Assembly (NCBI GenBank): GCA_947561585.1
Contig: CANNZV010000876.1
Coordinates: 1 to 64,000 of the forward strand
Length of the DNA stretch: 64,000 nt
From: Caprella mutica
Lineage: Eukaryota; Arthropoda; Malacostraca; Amphipoda; Caprellidae
Direction of reading: 5' to 3'
Made by a program: the position numbers and the translations under genes. The notes beneath the pieces are model-generated. The model was given only the letters and a program-made list of their open reading frames with translations. It ran no database searches and had not been told where the DNA came from. Below are positions 1 through 11,302 of the stretch, piece by piece. Every line of letters starts with the position of its first letter. Position 1 is the first letter of the stretch.

Positions 1-421
1 CTTTTGTTTCATTTATTGACTGTATTATTGATAGTCTTTAGCCTCTGTTATCCACTAGTGAATACTTGAATCTTGGAAAAACCTAATCTGTATTCAGATT
101 TAAAATAAATGTATATTGAAAAAAGTGATAGTGATAGTATGATTAGTATGATAATCTTTATTGAATAAAGGAAATACAAGAATTATAAAAGAAAAGCATT
201 TTCTACATACTTTAAAAAAAATAATAAAAAAAATTCTAAAGTAATATCCTACATAACATATGTAAATAAAATATAGATATAAATTTTCTAAATTCAAGCC
301 CATATCCAAGTTCGTAATAACTTTTCGGGCAACAATTAAACTGTTTAGCGATGTATCACAAATAACAATCAGCAAACAGTACTAAAGTAATGAAAACAGA
401 AACATGATTTATCAAAATTAT
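1..421. other. AT-rich sequence, no feature
   Basis: No gene or structured repeat was recognised. The segment is AT-rich and ends where the LINE remnant begins. Confidence 0.5.
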
Positions 422-634
422 TTAGTGCGTCTCTGAAGAGACATATTTACTGAGTAAAAACACCCTGTATTTTTTCTTAAATGAATTGACAGTTGAGGCA
501 TTTTTAAAATCTGAGGGGAGCGCATTCCACAACTTTGATCCACTATAATGAAGAGACTTCTGGCACTGGGTGAGCCACTGATACGAGACAGATGCGTTAT
601 TACGCCATCTAGTGCTATAACTGTGGTTAGGATA
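422..634 (-). pseudogene. LINE ORF2 C-terminal remnant
   Basis: Read on the minus strand, this segment encodes the tail typical of non-LTR reverse transcriptase proteins: a Tyr-Ser-Thr-Arg stretch, then LHYSGSKLWNALPSDF, then a Lys-rich SFKKKYRVFLL segment, ending in TAA at 422-424. The words KLWNALPSD and SFKKK are characteristic of the C-terminal end of CR1/RTE-like ORF2 proteins. Nothing upstream encodes the reverse transcriptase itself, so this is a 5'-truncated copy of the usual LINE kind. The exact clade cannot be decided from this stump. Confidence 0.7.
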
Positions 635-706
635 ATCAATTGTACCTGATCAATCAATTGTATCCCTGATACTAATAGATAGTAAATAAAAAAATATATA
701 TTTGGG

Positions 707-960
707 ACTCCTGTAACTATCACCGTAAATATGATTTAGGATCAGCACTCCTGTTACAACCATTGTACATAAGAGATACGGTTCGGACTACTGTAAATTA
801 CAAAAACGAATCACAGTAAATAAGAGATAGTGATAGTACTCGTGTAACTATCACCGTAAATAAGAGATAGTGTTGGTACTCGTGTAACTATCACCGTAAA
901 AAAATTTTTAGGGTTGGAACTCAAATAAATGTCATCGTCGTAAATATGAGATATGGTTGG
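707..960. repeat. Diverged 40-bp tandem repeat
   Basis: About five diverged copies of a 40-bp unit containing GTAACTATCACCGTAAATAA. The two central copies (about 825-905) are nearly identical; the outer ones are degenerate. No coding content. Confidence 0.7.
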
Positions 961-961
961 A

Positions 962-1750
962 ATGATGTACTATCAGAGAACAGAGTCACTGTGATGATGT
1001 ACTATCAGAGAAAAGAGTCACTGTGATGATGTACTATCAGAGAACAGAGTCACTGTGATGATGTACTATCAGAGAAAAGAGTCACTGTGATGATGTACTA
1101 TCAGAGAAAAGAATCACTGTGATGATGTACTATCAGAGAAAAGAGTCACTCTGATGATGTACTATCAGAGAAAAGAGTCACTGTGTGATGTACTATCAGA
1201 GAAAAGAGTCACTGTGATGATGTACTATACGAGAAAAGAGTCAGTATGATGATGTACTATCAGAGAAAAGAGTCACTGTGATGATGTACTATCAGAGAAA
1301 AGAGTCACTGTGATGATGTACTATCAGAGAAAAGAGTCACTATGATGATGTACAATCAGAGAAAAGAGTCACTATGATGATATACTATCAGAGAAAAGAG
1401 TCACTGCGATGATGTACTATCAGAGAAAAGAGTCACTTTGATGATGTAACATCATTGAAAAGATTAACTGCAATGATGTACTATCAGAGAAAAAAGTCGC
1501 TGTGATGATGTACTATCAGAGAAAAGAGTCACTATGATGATGTACAATCAGAGAAATGAGTCACTATGATGATATACTATCAGAGAAAAGAGTCACTGTG
1601 ATGATGTACTATCAGAGAAAAGAGTCACTTTGATGATGTACTATCAGAGAAAAGAGTAACTGCAATGATGTACTATCAGAGAAAAGAGTCACTGTGATGA
1701 TGTAGCATCATTGAAAAGAATCATTGTAATGATGTACTATCAGAGAAAAT
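962..1750. repeat. 32-bp minisatellite
   Basis: About 24 head-to-tail copies of a 32-bp unit built around ATGATGTACTATCAGAGAAA and GAGTCACTGT. Period 32 was measured between successive GATGT words at 964 and 996. Some copies carry substitutions such as CTTTGATG or the shifted GTAGCATCATTGAAAAG; these recur in two places and suggest higher-order duplication of several units. The array ends a few bases before the TSD of the next transposon. Confidence 0.9.
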
Positions 1751-2426
1751 ATCAATTAAATTATCGGTAAACTCCTAGTTTAGTTGACCCTATCCAAGGG
1801 TCGGTAAACGTTGGTAAAGTAAGGGCACGATCGGGCATTGGTACGCCGGTGTTATTACACACTGGGCCAATGCAATGAAAATGACACTGGGCCAACGATT
1901 GCCAAACAACACTGGCCCAATGGAGGAAAACATTGGTTAACCAATCCTGTGATTTTTTGATGTACCAGTATATTTATTATACAACTCTACTGGTTCTATT
2001 TGGTAGTTATTGCCAGACAATCAGAGAGGTTAGGTGTAAACGATCTCTCCCAACTTTAATCACACCAAATAGCCAATTTAATATCCTCAATTAGGTATAT
2101 CTTTGAAATTGTAGCCGTTTCAGGCAATTTAGTATAAATAGGCCTGTTATCCCTTCAATTATTAATTTAAAACTTTATTTATTTTTTTGATAAAAATGAG
2201 TTTGGCCGCTAGTTAATTCATATATATTATGAAATGTTATTTTTTCGTTCGAAATAATTATTCACATTGAAAATTAAACATTTCATTCAATTTTAAATAG
2301 AAATATTAATATTTGGTTGAACTAGCGTAAATAAAATAATATAGATTTCAGTTTCCATTGGTAATTATTCGATTGTTTGCCTAATTTTGATCTGTTATTA
2401 TGCTACTAATTAAATAGTAGTTATTA

Positions 2427-2778
2427 CACTCAGAGAAATTTTGATGCACCCAGGTGTTTCGATTTCACCCTATGGCTTTGTCTCTATAGCGAGACACTTT
2501 AGTGCTTCAAACTATTGTTTGGATGCACTAAAGTGCATAAGTTCGATGCACTTTAATGTCTTGGGCTCTTAGCAATAAGTTTGTTAAAATTATGAGAAAA
2601 TTATTCTCATCATTATAGCAAAGGAAAATTTGAGACACTAAAGTGCATCGAACTGATGCACTTTAATACATCCAAACTATAGTTTGATGCACTAAAGTGT
2701 CTCGCTTTGGAATCAAAGCCATAGGGTGAACTCGAAACACTTGGGTGTATCACTTAGAGTTGTTTATTTTTCTCAGTG
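2427..2778. mobile_element. Palindromic TA-flanked MITE
   Basis: Nested inside the 3.06-kb element. The two halves (about 2427-2577 and 2625-2778) are inverted copies, sharing CACCCTATGGCTTTG, GCGAGACACTTTAGTG and GATGCACTTTAAT words. The ends CACTCAGAGAA and TTTCTCAGTG are flanked on both sides by TA, as expected for a Tc1/mariner-type target. The 352 bp are non-coding. Confidence 0.8.
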
Positions 2779-3315
2779 TAGTTAAATATAATTATTATAT
2801 TTTCCTTTATTACGTGTTCGAAAATATAAACCCAAATAATAACTTGGAACATATACCCTTCTGCTTAAAATATTTCACAGTGCACAAAATTCTTGTTTAT
2901 CTATGAAACACAATTATATACGTCAAAATATCAAACTAATTGCACCTTATATATATTATACTGAGTGAGAGTTTATCTATGGTCAAATTTTAATAAATTC
3001 ATTCATTCATTACTTAGAACTTTCATCACAGTGCTTTCATCTTTATTCTGAGTCGTGGTCTCAAAATATTTTCTTTAATTTAAACTCAAAGAGAATGGAA
3101 TTTTTAAGGAGTTACAATTCTATAAAAATTTGACCATCTTATTATGTACAATTTGTAAAAAGAATGAGTTGTGATTTTGGTTATAAAAGTGGTACTTGCC
3201 AATATAGTTAAATTCAAATATCTCTAAGTATCTCCGAGTCATTCAATATCAAAAATTTTATTTAGTAAAAGTATCCACAGTGGCAGAATGACAGAGGTAC
3301 AGGCACGAGGACGAC

Positions 3316-3385
3316 TGGACCCACGATCGATACCCGGACACATCATTTAATTTCTTCCCATTTAATTATATATATACAAATTGAT
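3316..3385 (+). repeat. SINE 3' fragment
   Basis: The stretch from ACGATCGATACCCG through ATTTCTTCCCATTTAATT matches the second half of the tRNA-derived SINE at 21117-21233 (box B region plus the TTCTTCCCAT tail). It lies within the 3.06-kb transposon. Confidence 0.55.
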
Positions 3386-3530
3386 ATGCACCTAACCTAA
3401 GTATTATTATAACCAATAAAGTAAGAATGTACAATTTTAATTCTTGAATTAATTAATTTATTTATTGAATACGAGTGGATATTGTTTCGAAGCATATTAC
3501 ATAATAGATATATAATTGGGCGTCGGTTCG

Positions 3531-4397
3531 ATACAGGCATCGGCAACGTTAAGTATTGCCGGTACCAATAAGTCGTTTATACGTGGTTATACTGTTCAGG
3601 GCCGGTGGACATCCGTGAGGTGGGCCAACGTCGGGCCTTCGCTGCTGGCCCAATACACCGAGACCGGCATGACAGTGTTGGCCCAGAGTTTCGTTCCGAA
3701 TTGGGCCAACGTTGGCCCAACACTGTAATGTTTATTGGGAATAGCCAATTTAATATCCTCAATTAAGTATATCTTTGAAATTGTACCATTTCTGGCAATT
3801 TAATATAAATAGGCCTGACATCCCTTCAATTATTAATTTAACACTTTATTTATTTCCTTCATAAAAATGAGCTTGGACGCCAGCTAACTCATATATTTAG
3901 TATGAAAAGTTATTTTTCCGTCTGAAATAATTATTCACCATGAAAATTATTCTTTTTATTCAATTTTAAATAGAAATATTATTATTCGGTTAAAATAGCG
4001 TATGTAAAATTATATATTAAAGTTTGAATGGGCAACATGATCTATATCTTCTTTTTTGACTTCGATCTGTAAAATATATTTGTAAGACAGCTAATACATT
4101 GTTAGAAGTAACTGTTGTCTTCATGTGTTCTGTACTATAGCGTAATCTAAATAATACACCTGTTATATGAAAATAGTACTTGCCGTGCCCGTAAACATGC
4201 ATGGCATCGGCAGTTAAGTATTGCCGGTACCAATAAGTCGTTTAGACGTGGTTATACTTTTCAGGGCCGGTGGACATCCGTGAGGTGGGCCAACGTCGGC
4301 TCTGTGCTGGCCCAATACATCAAGATCGGCAAGACTGCGTTGGCCCAGAGTTTCGTTCTGAATTAGGCCAATGTTGGCCCAACATTGTAATGTTTAC
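3531..4397. repeat. Duplicated GGCCCAA-rich blocks
   Basis: About 200 bp at 3531-3735 recur as a direct copy at 4201-4395, sharing AAGTATTGCCGGTACCAATA, CAGGGCCGGTGGACATCCG and TTGGCCCAGAGTTTCGTTC. The sequence between them (3740-4000) is in turn a copy of 2068-2330, starting AATAGCCAATTTAATATCC. The transposon interior therefore grew by internal duplication or by accumulating related elements. Confidence 0.75.
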
Positions 4398-4981
4398 TGG
4401 GGAACTAGGAAGCGGGTATATAAATCCTATATTATAGCGTTGAACAATAAAAAATAAGTTCAAATTATTTTATGATATTATGATTTTTACAATTGAAATT
4501 TAAATATAAAAAAAAACTATTATTTGAATTTAATATGTATCTATAATACCGATCAACTATTCAAGAGAATGTCTTATGATTGAAAAAAACATGAACTTTT
4601 AAAATATTTTCCATCCTTCAACTATTCAAGAAAATGTTTTCAATTCGTTAATCATGCCTGCCATTTGAACATTCTACAGGTAGAAAAGTATGAAGAATCA
4701 TATGTAAAATTACATATCATATGTAAAATATGATTTAAATATTAATATCCCTTTATATTATATACCTGCTTCCTATTTTAGTTGACCCTAACCAAGGGTC
4801 AACTAAACTAGGAGTTTACCAAATTATCTATTATAATATAACTATAAAACCAAATTTGAGATGGTTTACAGTTTTATAACCAGTAATTAGCCTTATTTTT
4901 AATGATAAGAAAATTAATAAATGAATAAAATAGAGTTTAGGGAACCTTTAAGATTAAAATACATTCCTGAAGTATATAGAA

Positions 4982-5840
4982 GTGTTTCTATAATAAGTTT
5001 ATCTAATTTTGTATCTTCACAATTCACATTCAAAATAAACGGTGTGCATTCTTTTATTTTGGACTGAAATTTTGAAGGTCGGAAGTAAAAAAGTTATTGT
5101 AGAGTTTAAAGGTCCTCTCCAGGCTCCGGGAAAAAAAATGAGTTTATTACATAATAATATAGAACTAAGGTCTACGATCATTATTACGCAAACTGCATAC
5201 AATTCGGTTCAGTATATATTTTATTATTTGCTTTTAAAGTTTTTTAATACTCAGTGAGCAACAATCGAGCGAATCTCCAACCTGACGCTGAGAAAGAAGA
5301 TTGTACACTCTTTGTTTTGATTTCAAATTCAGATTTTTTAAACAAACAATGCGTTTTTGGCCTTATTTCAAGATATTAATTTTTTCTAAAAAGTATATCA
5401 ACGTTTCTATAATAAGTTTATCCAAATTTGAACCTTTAAAGGAATAATAAATTTATTTATTAAACTAAATACCTAGTTGACAATCTAAACAAATGGTGTA
5501 CATTCTTCTTCTTCAGACTGAAAATTAGAAAGTCGGAAGTAAAGTAGTTTTTGTAGAGTTTGGATTATAAAAATCTTTACAAGCATATAAAATTAAAAAT
5601 ATATTATCAAATTTTATGGGGATTGCAGTAAAATGATAAGAAACATTAACCTAGTTGATTTCAGCAATAAAGAAATTTGCTTGGAGGGGACCTTAGAATT
5701 TTGATTCTAAAAATCTTTAAAAACATAAGAATTATAGATATTCTATCAAATTGCATGGGGTTTGCAGCAAAATGATAAGATCAGCTGCCTCATTGATTAA
5801 AATAATTAATATATTTGTTTGGAGGGGACCTTTTACCTGT
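4982..5840. repeat. Duplicated AT-rich segments
   Basis: Two levels of duplication are visible. A segment with TTTCTATAATAAGTTTATC followed by a GGTCGGAAGTAAA block occurs at about 4982-5110 and again at 5402-5565. A segment of about 130 bp ending TTGGAGGGGACCTT occurs at about 5569-5695 and 5703-5832. Short open frames here are not convincing genes. Confidence 0.6.
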
Positions 5841-5954
5841 CTTCCTTTTCTTTCCAATATAATTAAATATTTCAATTTTCCTCAAGTGTTTCTCATTATT
5901 TACTTCACAGTACAGAGAATATATAGTATCCCAGAGCTATAGGGGGGATATAAA

Positions 5955-7738
5955 GCTTGTCGCCCACCTGATCGGAAACGACGCATCGGAACGGACACGA
6001 AGCATCAGACAAAAATCTAACCAATACATTTGAACGTGCTAACGCCCACCTGCTCGAATCGGAAACGAAACGACGCGTCGGATCGGAACGGAAACGACGC
6101 GGATATGTTTGGAAGAAAAATTTTCTGATAGTTCTGATGCGTCCGAGAGATTACGCATGCGCAGAACGGTATTTGGAGAGGCTGGGATGGAGATGGAAGA
6201 TTGGAATAGGTGTGAATATCCTACTGCGTGATGAATACGTTGATATTAATACACAATCAATTAGTTTCATTCAATTAACTTTAATGATTATAAATCAGAT
6301 CACGAAAAGCTATTGAAATAACTAAGAAGAATAACATTTTATTTACATGAATTTTATTTACATGAATTTTATTTACATCAATTTTATTTACATCAATTTT
6401 ATTTACATCAATTTTATTTACATCAATTTTATTTACATCAATTTTATTTACATCAATTTCATTTACACACATTTCATTTACATACATTTCATTTACATAC
6501 ATTTCATTTACATACATTTTATTTACATACATTTCATTTACAAACATATCATTTACATACATATCATTTACATACATTTCATTTACATACATTTCATTTA
6601 CATACATTTCATTTATATACATTTCATTTACATAGATTTCATTTACATACATTTCATTTACATACATTTCATTTACATACATATCATTTACATACATTTC
6701 ATTTACATACATCTTATTTACATACATTTCATTTACATACATATCATTTACATACATTTCATTTACATACATCTTATTTACATACATTTCATTTACATAC
6801 ATCTTATTTACATACATTTCATTTACATACATTTCATTTACATACATTTCATTTACATACATTTCATTTACATACATTTCATTTACATACATATCATTTA
6901 CATACATTTTATTTACATACATCTTATTTACATACATTTCATTTACATACATTTCATTTACATACATTTTATTTACATACATTTCATTTACATACATATC
7001 ATTTACATACATTTCATTTACATACATTTCATCTACATACACTTCATTTACATACATATCATTTACATACATTTCATTTACATACATCTTATTTACATAC
7101 ATTTCATTTACATACATATCATTTACATACATTTCATTTACATACATCTTATTTACATACATTTCATTTACATACATTTCATTTACATACATTTCATCTA
7201 CATACTTTTTATTTGCATACATTTTATTTGCATACATTTTATTTGCATACATTTTATTTGCATAAATTTTACTTGCATACATTTGTTTATACATAATTTT
7301 TTATATAAATTTTTTTATATATTTCTAACTAATATTTGTAAATAATTTTTTTTCGCTTATATATTTTCAACATATTTTTTATATATATATTGTTTTCAAC
7401 AGATATTTTTTTGTATTTTTTTTGGGAAAAAACATTAATTTTAATGGGGAAGTACACTAGTATGATAATAAATTAGAGAGATTCGAACTGAAAATTAAAA
7501 TAACAACGATGCTACCGAATTTTTTTTATCAAATAACTATCGGATGAAATAGTTGTCATGATCGATAAATTTTAACTTTTAATTGTTATATTCTTATAAG
7601 TATTGTGATGTCGGCTGTCGGCATCGTTTCTCTTCCGAAGTCATCTGAACTGGTGTGCGTACGAACGTCGTTTCGTGTCCGTTCCGAGGCTTCGTGAGCT
7701 TCCGCGTCGTTTCCGATCCGATCAGGTGGGCGACAAGC
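5955..7738. mobile_element. TIR element filled by a 15-bp array
   Basis: GCTTGTCGCCCACCTGATCG at the left end is matched in inverted orientation at the right (about 7717-7738), and both flanks continue with inverted GGAAACGACGC and GGAACGGACACGAA words. I found no clear TSD and no transposase. The middle is occupied by the 15-bp array at 6340-7275. CpG-rich ends around an AT-rich core suggest a non-autonomous DNA transposon. Confidence 0.65.
6340..7275. repeat. 15-bp tandem array
   Basis: About 60 copies of a 15-bp unit, consensus ATTTCATTTACATAC, with variants ATCTT, ATATC and TTTTG at fixed positions. Because 15 is a multiple of three and the unit lacks stops in two frames, both strands stay open for over 330 codons. 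This is a by-product of the period, not evidence of a protein. Variants recur in blocks (TTC-ATC-TTC-CTT order), indicating duplication of multi-unit segments. Confidence 0.9.
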
Positions 7739-7750
7739 ATTACGCGTGTC

Positions 7751-8153
7751 CCGGTAGGCTGTGACGTCACATGTAGACAATTAATGGTGCGTACGTTTGT
7801 ACGTACAGTACAAACACAAAAGATGGCTGCAACACGCCCAACTTTTGTTAAGTAACGTTTTCGGTGATATTTTTTTTTAATTCCACATTACCGCATGCTA
7901 TTATCCAATCTCTATAGTCATACGGACGAAAATTGAAAAATGACTGTTGATGAAATTGCTACTGGTCTTTTTACACCCAAAATAGTAACAAATTTTTAGT
8001 CTTGAAGAAGACGATTTATTGAAGATAATTAGATCATTAGTCAGATCGGTCGCGTTGGCCGCCATCTTAATTCTCTATTCCACGTGACCCACAGCAATTC
8101 TGTTTACTATGACGTGACCTCTTGTTTACATACATGACGTCACAGCCTACCCA
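7751..8153. mobile_element. Short inverted-repeat element
   Basis: GGTAGGCTGTGACGTCACAT at the left is matched in inverted orientation by ATGACGTCACAGCCTACC at about 8134-8152. The interior is non-coding and the element directly abuts the previous one. The TSD could not be resolved. Confidence 0.55.
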
Positions 8154-9080
8154 GAATAAATTTGAATAATACATGTAACTGGGGTACTCAAGATATAAGA
8201 ACATAATCAGGTATAGTACCTACCTAGCAGACGACACAAAAATATGACGTCACCACAACAACACATTCCTTGTTTGTGACCGAGCGGCTCATAATTACTC
8301 GTATTTGCATGTTAATATCGAGAAGTTTAAAGTCATTTTATAAGGGTTTCGTACAAAAGAAAAGCGAAAATGGTGATTGAACCTCAAAGTTGAATATATA
8401 GATATAATTCAGGTGTGTTTTAATTGTTCATTTCTTTTACTTATCTATAAAAAATAGGGTCTTGAACATATGCTACCTAGCAGCCTAAACTAGTGCTAGT
8501 TAACTGCTAAATTGTAGTTCCAATGAATAACAAATAAGGAAAAAAATAATGGAAATACAATTTAACCAATGCCTAGTTAGTAATTGATAAGAAAAAATTC
8601 AATTTAAAAGTGATTAAGTTTAAGTAGGTTTTTCCATGTTTCATAGTGTGGTCAGAGTCGCCATTTTGAGTCACCCGGTGGTCACGTCAAACTATAGATT
8701 CAATCAGCTGATTACCATACCCTATGTTACTGTATCCTGGGGGTACTATACTATTCTGTTTACTATGGTTACTTTCTCCATTTCATGATTTTCTATATTC
8801 TAGCTCGTTTCAAGAAGGTTTCCTCAATTTCATCCTGCGTTTAGGATTATCGGTTGTAGTTATATTTCTGCCAGAATTCTTTCTGTTTTATTCTGTTTTA
8901 TTATTGAGTCAGTATCAATTTTGACGTGAGTGTGAAAGGTTAATCTTCCAATCTGCTCTCGTGTGATTCTTGAAATTGGGATTCATTAGCTTGATAAAGC
9001 ATTCTTGCATAAATCTTTTCTCTTTAAATTAAAATAAACTTAAATCTACCGAATAAAATTAGACTCCAATAACTAGTAAT
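8154..9080. other. Non-coding region 5' of the LINE
   Basis: Nothing with coding support was found. It contains scattered GACGTCAC words and probably the 5' UTR of the LINE whose ORF1 starts at 9081. The LINE's 5' boundary could not be located. Confidence 0.4.
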
Positions 9081-10959
9081 ATGCCCAATACGGGCGGAGG
9101 CAGGAATGCCTCATCTTCAACACCATCTGAATCCCGAACGTCTGAAACCAAAAGTAAACGAAGAAAAAAGGGTAAAAAGAAAAATCAAGCTAAACGGAAG
9201 AATAATTCACAAGATAGCCTCAATGAAAACCCTAAGAAACGCATTGGATTTGAACTACAAACTGATATTAACCACAATTTTGAAAACCCCAACAAACTTC
9301 AAGGAGCGATGTCAGAAGCTAGTGGTATAATTTCAGAGTTTGAATCGTCTGATCATATGAATCATATCATGAGTGAACAAGAATCTGCTGCTCCAACATA
9401 TACTAACAAACAACCTGACTATGCTGAACTACCTATCACAGCCGAAATTAGAAATAACTTGACTGTTTCTCACTCTGCTCCAGACCAAAGTAGAGATAAT
9501 GAGGAGAAAATTACTAGTCAAATTTTTAAGTCCAAAAAATTCACCAAAGTTTTGCATCCCAAGGAAACCAACTTAACTCATGGAAAAGAAGAAAATAGAG
9601 CTAGAGTAGACTTGACATCTCTAAATGTGAGTGATATTCCACAGAGTACTAGACATCTATACATTACTAGTCAAGATCCATCCAAAAAGCTAACTTCCTT
9701 TAATCCCTGCAAACTACAATCAGATCTTGATTTTATCTGTGGGCCTCTACGCTCTGTGGAATACCAACATTCTGGATCATTACTGGTTACGACCAACTCA
9801 ATTGATCAGGTACAGAAGATACTGAAAGCAACACTTTTCAAGTCGCTTAACATCCCTATTTTGACATCAATTGCTTGGACTCGTCAGTTTACCTATGGGA
9901 AACTATATGCCAGAGAGTTCATGGACGACTCCATTGAAGAGATTCTCGATGCCTTAAAACCCCATAATGTAATATCAATAAGAAAATTATACAATGACCC
10001 CAATAGAGCTAAAATTCCATTGTATGTACTAACTTTTCTAGGACAATGTCCAACTCAATTGAGAATTGGTTATGTACAGTACCAGATTGACAAATACTAC
10101 TTCAAACCCCTACAATGCAAATCTTGCTGGCGTCTGAGACATTCTGCTAATAATTGCAGGAGTCAGCCAACATGTACCTTCTGTGCCTCTACTCAACACA
10201 CCAGAAATGAATGTCCTGAATTAGTACCTAAATGTGTAAACTGTAAAGGCCCCTATGAATCTAACTCCAAAAACTGTCCCCAATACATATATGAGCATCA
10301 AATATGTGCACTACAAGCAGATCAAGGGATAAGCTTTGTAGAGGCTAGAAGTAGAATGAATAACTTTAGAATACAGAATACCATGTCTCAAAACCCAGTA
10401 ATGTCACAGAATATGAACTCCATGAATATGCCTACTAATAATCAAATCCAAAGTAGGTACTCAAGCAACTCAAAACTCAACCATTCCTGACATCTCATCA
10501 CACTTATCTTTTCCTCTGCTCAATCCTACTAACCTTGAACCACTGAGTCAACAGAGCCAAATAATAACCCCTGGACAAATAATCAGACCTACTGCAGTTA
10601 ATCCAATGTCAACTTATGCTGCTCAAACAAGGAAAGATGAAGAACAGCTTCCTCTACTACCTCCTATCTCACCTCCTCGTCTGATAAATGACTCTGAAGT
10701 ACACCATCATATGAATCCTCTTTATTTGAATAAACAGTCTATTCCAATACATGACCCCTCCATGACCAGGCCCCCAAACATAATTGATAATATAACCTCT
10801 GCTTTACCTCAATTGATACCATTAATAATTAGACTTCTTTTTGCTTCTACACTAACTGATAAAATAGAATGCATCACTCAAATAGGTCAAGCCTTAAACC
10901 TAGATAATATAATATCAAAAACACTCTCTTCTCTACAACTAAATCCACAGCATTCATGA
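9081..10959 (+). pseudogene. LINE ORF1 (gag-like), one frameshift
   Basis: ORF1 proteins of LINEs bind the element RNA. Residues 10-45 are Lys/Arg-rich. Residues about 346-399 hold three zinc knuckles: two intact C-X2-C-X4-H-X4-C (CKSCWRLRHSANNC and CTFCASTQHTRNEC) and a third, CVNCKGPYESNSKNC, in which the usual His appears replaced by Tyr. The frame opened at 9081 stops at 10490, but the +1 frame stays open and Pro/Gln-rich from about 10455 to the TGA at 10957-10959. A single-base indel near 10440-10460 therefore split an original ORF of about 625 codons. The start ATG at 9081 is the first of the long frame. Confidence 0.8.
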
Positions 10960-11100
10960 ACTCCATTATACTACAATGGAATATGAGAAATTTTCATTCC
11001 CAGAAACCTTATCTACAAACAGCCATAGATCCACTAAATCCTCTTATACTAGCCCTCCAAGAAACTCAATTGAAACCAAAACATAGACCAAGTAATAAAG

Positions 11101-11302
11101 CATGTCCAAACTCGCCATTTTAATGGCGAGTTTGTGACTGTTATTTTGAGCCCTTCAATTGCAAATGGCGAGTTTTATCTATTTTTCTCTTATGCTGCAA
11201 TGTTATTTTGGAGAGAATTAATAATAATTTGATCATTTTGGAGAGAATTTGTTGAATTTTGGAGAGAGCTGGAGAGAAAAAATGGCGAGTTTATGAGACA
11301 TA
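11101..11302. mobile_element. 200-bp MITE in ORF2
   Basis: The ends share AAACTCGCCATTTT in inverted orientation (left ATGTCCAAACTCGCC, right GGCGAGTTTATGAGACAT). The left end also forms a local palindrome, AACTCGCCATTTTAATGGCGAGTT. The insertion separates two in-register halves of the endonuclease domain and introduces a stop at 11118-11120. Exact ends and TSD are uncertain. Confidence 0.7.

Larger units (their letters stand above)
1766..4820. mobile_element. 3.06-kb TIR transposon, 8-bp TSD, class unclear
   Basis: The left end begins GGTAAACTCCTAGTTTAGTT and the right end is its exact reverse complement; the match runs 26 bases, then continues imperfectly through a small GACCC/GGGTC palindrome. 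The host sequence AAATTATC is duplicated exactly at 1758-1765 and 4821-4828, so this is a genuine cut-and-paste insertion. An 8-bp TSD fits hAT, P or Merlin; the GG start resembles Merlin, but no transposase is visible, so the superfamily is unassigned. The interior holds a nested palindromic element, a SINE fragment and duplicated blocks rich in TTGGCCCAA words. Confidence 0.85.

Noticed and set aside
962..1750. 32-bp repeats resembling a CRISPR array
   Set aside because: Units are directly abutting with no spacers, and the context is a eukaryotic genome.
6281..7345. Long open frames on both strands encoding MYVNE or IYIHF repeats
   Set aside because: They arise from the 15-bp tandem array, whose period is a multiple of three. 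Simultaneous openness on both strands is expected without selection.
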